Source of the DNA: an uncultured Maribacter sp.
GTDB lineage: Bacteria; Bacteroidota; Bacteroidia; Flavobacteriales; Flavobacteriaceae
Direction of reading: 5' to 3'
DNA length: 64,000 bases
Assembly (NCBI RefSeq): GCF_947500405.1
Contig: NZ_CANMRY010000002.1
Coordinates: 372,001-436,000, forward strand
Position numbers and translations under genes: made by a program. The notes beneath the pieces are model-generated. The model was not told where the DNA came from, did not search any database, and saw nothing but the letters and a program-made list of their open reading frames with translations. Shown piece after piece: positions 61,624-64,000 of this stretch (position 1 is the stretch's first letter; every line of letters starts with the position of its first letter).

Positions 61624-64000
61624 TAGATTTAAAGTACAATTTTACACGGTTTTTAAAAATGTGGCGCAAAGGTAAGCTTTGTTTATTTAATATTTCGGTT
61701 TCATTATGATAATCCTCTAATAATGAGGGCTTAGTAAGTATTGGATTCGTAAAAGTATTTTTATTACTATTACTCTCTCTTTCTTCTTTCTTTCCCTTTT
61801 TTAAAGCAGCATTTTCTAACTTAAGAAGTTCGTATTGAATAACATTAGATTTAGTGGTTGTACGCTTGGTAATACCATTCTCCAATAAGTCATTCTCAAA
61901 TTCTTGCATTTGTTTAATCAACTTTTTAGCAAGTTCCTTATCACTTTCTTTTATCATATTAGAAAGTTGTTCTTCTAAAGCTTTACGTATAGTTTGTTGT
62001 GTTTTGTAAATTTCATAAATTTCTTTTAATTCTGACTCACTTAATCCTTCACCACTAGATGTACCATTACCTTCCCCATTTATTCCTTTTTTGCCTACTC
62101 CCTTACCATCCTTACCATTAGATCCAGATGCACCTTTTTTAGAACCAGGACCATTTTCGCTACCGGATTTATTTCCTTCTTTACCTTTTCCTTTTTCACC
62201 ATTAGCGCCACTCTTACCTTCACCAGATTTACCACCAGATTGGCCCTGTCCTGGTTTACCACTACCATCCATTTTCTCCTTTAAATCGCCTTGAGATTTA
62301 ATAATATCAGGTAACTGAAAACCTTGTTGACTATCCCCTTCTCCTTTTCCCATTTGCATACTTTGTTGCATATTATCCAAAATACTAGCGAGAAAATCAG
62401 ATAAACTATTGGCAGCTGTTATAACATATTTTTGATTAGATGCACCTTGATATAAACGACCATCAGCTACATTTTCTAAGGCCTTGTCTACATTATAATA
62501 AACCTCAGTAATTTGTTCATTAACAAATTCTGATAATTCTTCTCTCCGCAAAGAAAGTGCAAAAAGGCTATCATCTACATGTTCAAATAAAAGTCTTAGC
62601 TGTTGTTGTTCTTTAATGTTAGTATCAAAAACATTTTGACCATCATCTTGTACATTCATTTTATTATAAAGTGCTTCTTGTTTAAAAGAGAATGTAATTA
62701 GATTATCTAAGATTTGACGTAACATTTCTGCATCTTCAGCTACCGAAGTAGAATCACTAGAAGCACTAGAACTCTCTTCCATAGATTCACTTAATTCTTT
62801 CATTTTTTGGGCAGCAGACTTTTGCTTAGAACTCGCATTTTTTATTTCGCTTTCTTTACTCTCTGGAGAAAATTTTTTGTTTTTTTCTTCTAAAGATTCT
62901 TTAGCAGCATTCTGGTCTTCCTTAATTGCACTTTGCTTTTCAGGATTAGTATTTAAATCTAATGGTTTTTTTAAATCCTGATTATCCTTATGAAGTTCTT
63001 CCATATCTTTAGATATTTCTTGGAACTCTTTATTTAATTTTAATTGTTCTTGTAAAGCTTTTTCCTCTTTATTTTTAGTAGATAATTCTTCTTGCTTTTC
63101 CGAAAGTTCTTTTAAGTCTTTAGAGAGTTGATTTAGTTTTTCGGTAACATAGTATCGTTTTGTAAGCTCTAGTAATTGCTCCAAATTACGTTCACTATTT
63201 TTTTGTTTTTTAGCAACATCTTCTAATTTTTTAGATAAGTCTTCTTTATTAATTTTATCGGCAACCTTTTTTAAGTCTTCCAATAATTTTTGGTTTTTCT
63301 TAGCTTGTAATTCTTGTCTCTCTAAACGCTCTTGTAATAACTTACTTTTTTCAGAATTTTTGTCTTGCTTATCCAAATTGTCTTTAAGTTCTTTACTAAA
63401 TTTTTGCATTAAAGATTCTTGCTCTTGTTGTTTTTCAAGAAAATCTTGAATATTCTTTTTTTCGTTATAGTTAAGGTTTTCTTTTTCTTTTTGATTGTTG
63501 TTAATTTCTTTAAGACTTTGCTTCTGCTCCTTGGCCTTTTCTAAGGACTTATCCAAATTATTAATCAATGATTTTTGAGACTCTAATTCTTTATTTTTTA
63601 ATTGATTATCATCTAATAGACCAAAATTAAATACTTCGCTTTTTGTTGTTTTACCATGGTGCAAGGCATCATTATCTGTTACTTCAAAGTAAAGATTATA
63701 CTCTTTACCTTTCGCTAAAGAAAAGCCAGAAGGAAACGTATAATAAAATTGATTGTAATTAGTGTTAAGTTGCTCTAAAACAATACTTTGCGATGCTTTT
63801 GGTTGACTTTTTTCAAAACAAACCACCCTAAGTTCTTTTAACTTATAATCATCTGTGGCATTACCAACAAAATAAGAAATATTAGGATTTAAGCTGTCTA
63901 TTACCTGATTAACTGAAATAGTAGGACTAGCATCTTTTACAACTTTAAAAGTAAAATTAATTTGTTCAAAATTAGAGACATTCTTATTAGAGGTAGTAAG
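61616..64000 (-). CDS. DUF4175 family protein (N-terminus cut by window edge)
   Basis: The frame is open to the window edge at 64000, giving about 794 visible residues. The part before 63826 reads through in frame, so the first ATG-like codon at 63826 (GTG) is not the real start. A long Gln/Lys/Glu coiled coil (about residues 120-420 of the visible part) is followed by a helical block (NLITFSFKQEALYNKMNV), a low-complexity Gly/Ser/Lys linker (about 560-640), and a C-terminal ESDKELAKKLIKQMQEFEND. I recall this architecture as DUF4175 of Bacteroidota, normally preceded by N-terminal membrane helices, which are off the window. Function unknown. It overlaps ybeY by 8 bp. Confidence 0.8.
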   Translation of the reverse strand, partial: LTTSNKNVSNFEQINFTFKVVKDASPTISVNQVIDSLNPNISYFVGNATDDYKLKELRVVCFEKSQPKASQSIVLEQLNTNYNQFYYTFPSGFSLAKGKEYNLYFEVTDNDALHHGKTTKSEVFNFGLLDDNQLKNKELESQKSLINNLDKSLEKAKEQKQSLKEINNNQKEKENLNYNEKKNIQDFLEKQQEQESLMQKFSKELKDNLDKQDKNSEKSKLLQERLERQELQAKKNQKLLEDLKKVADKINKEDLSKKLEDVAKKQKNSERNLEQLLELTKRYYVTEKLNQLSKDLKELSEKQEELSTKNKEEKALQEQLKLNKEFQEISKDMEELHKDNQDLKKPLDLNTNPEKQSAIKEDQNAAKESLEEKNKKFSPESKESEIKNASSKQKSAAQKMKELSESMEESSSASSDSTSVAEDAEMLRQILDNLITFSFKQEALYNKMNVQDDGQNVFDTNIKEQQQLRLLFEHVDDSLFALSLRREELSEFVNEQITEVYYNVDKALENVADGRLYQGASNQKYVITAANSLSDFLASILDNMQQSMQMGKGEGDSQQGFQLPDIIKSQGDLKEKMDGSGKPGQGQSGGKSGEGKSGANGEKGKGKEGNKSGSENGPGSKKGASGSNGKDGKGVGKKGINGEGNGTSSGEGLSESELKEIYEIYKTQQTIRKALEEQLSNMIKESDKELAKKLIKQMQEFENDLLENGITKRTTTKSNVIQYELLKLENAALKKGKKEERESNSNKNTFTNPILTKPSLLEDYHNETEILNKQSLPLRHIFKNRVKLYFKSND

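Noticed and set aside
62091..62294. Plus-strand Pro/Leu-rich open frame
   Set aside because: It is the mirror of the Gly/Ser/Lys-rich linker of the DUF4175 gene and its composition follows from that.

Overview
The window is a chromosomal segment of a marine-type Flavobacteriaceae bacterium (Bacteroidota). The support is strong AT richness, TAnnTTTG-type -7 promoter boxes, a type IX secretion cargo with a gliding-motility-type C-terminal domain followed by PorP/SprF and OmpA genes, and many families that occur mainly in this phylum (DUF6427, DUF6341, DUF4837, DUF4175, bacterial GH3, OmpH lipoprotein). The genus cannot be fixed from sequence alone. No rRNA, tRNA, CRISPR array, transposase or integrase was seen.

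Layout. 1-2.4 kb: edge of a DUF6427 membrane protein, DUF6341 small protein and purD. 2.45-32.3 kb: a nearly unbroken minus-strand polysaccharide (O-antigen or capsule) cluster, read from wzz down to a UDP-glucuronate decarboxylase. It holds dTDP-L-rhamnose genes (rmlBACD), a full Wbp-type set for a 2,3-diacetamido-mannuronic acid (wbpA/wecC, wbpI/wecB, wbpB, wbpE, wbpD), the amidotransferase trio wbpG-hisH2-hisF2 that turns its 3-acetamido group into acetamidino, a flippase, two polymerase/ligase-like membrane proteins, glycosyltransferases, a WecA-type initiating transferase, an MBOAT plus SGNH O-acetylation pair, and unusual passengers (heparinase II/III-like lyase, two-domain dehydrogenase, DUF4838 protein, receptor-L-type repeat lipoprotein). 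The likely product is a Wzx/Wzy polymer with rhamnose and an acetamidino uronic acid, O-acetylated and possibly trimmed by a lyase.

32.3-36.4 kb: housekeeping genes upstream of wzz on the same strand (DUF6909-like protein with nucleoside-phosphorylase-like C-terminus, GH3-family protein, M23 peptidase). 36.6-46.7 kb: plus-strand tatA, then a three-gene operon for a 2069-residue T9SS cargo with DUF11 repeats, a PorP/SprF protein and an OmpA/PD40 protein. 46.9-47.6 kb: two tandem paralogous 56-residue membrane proteins, each with its own terminator. 47.7-53.4 kb: DUF4837 lipoprotein, LysM lytic transglycosylase, pgk, DNA polymerase III delta', DoxX.

53.4-56.5 kb is a small accessory island: dinD with an RNA leader or small RNA ending in a strong terminator 5 nt before its start, a truncated gene copy, two tandem paralogous three-helix membrane proteins, and a 335-residue protein with a C-terminal hydrophobic hairpin. 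I read the last three as a candidate pore-forming toxin with duplicated membrane immunity genes. This is the best candidate for an undescribed system here. 56.6-64 kb: OmpH-type lipoprotein, methyltransferase, small lipoprotein, membrane protein, mnmG, ybeY and the 3' part of a DUF4175 gene. Two perfect 16-bp parS palindromes flank the mnmG block, so this end of the window is probably near the replication origin.
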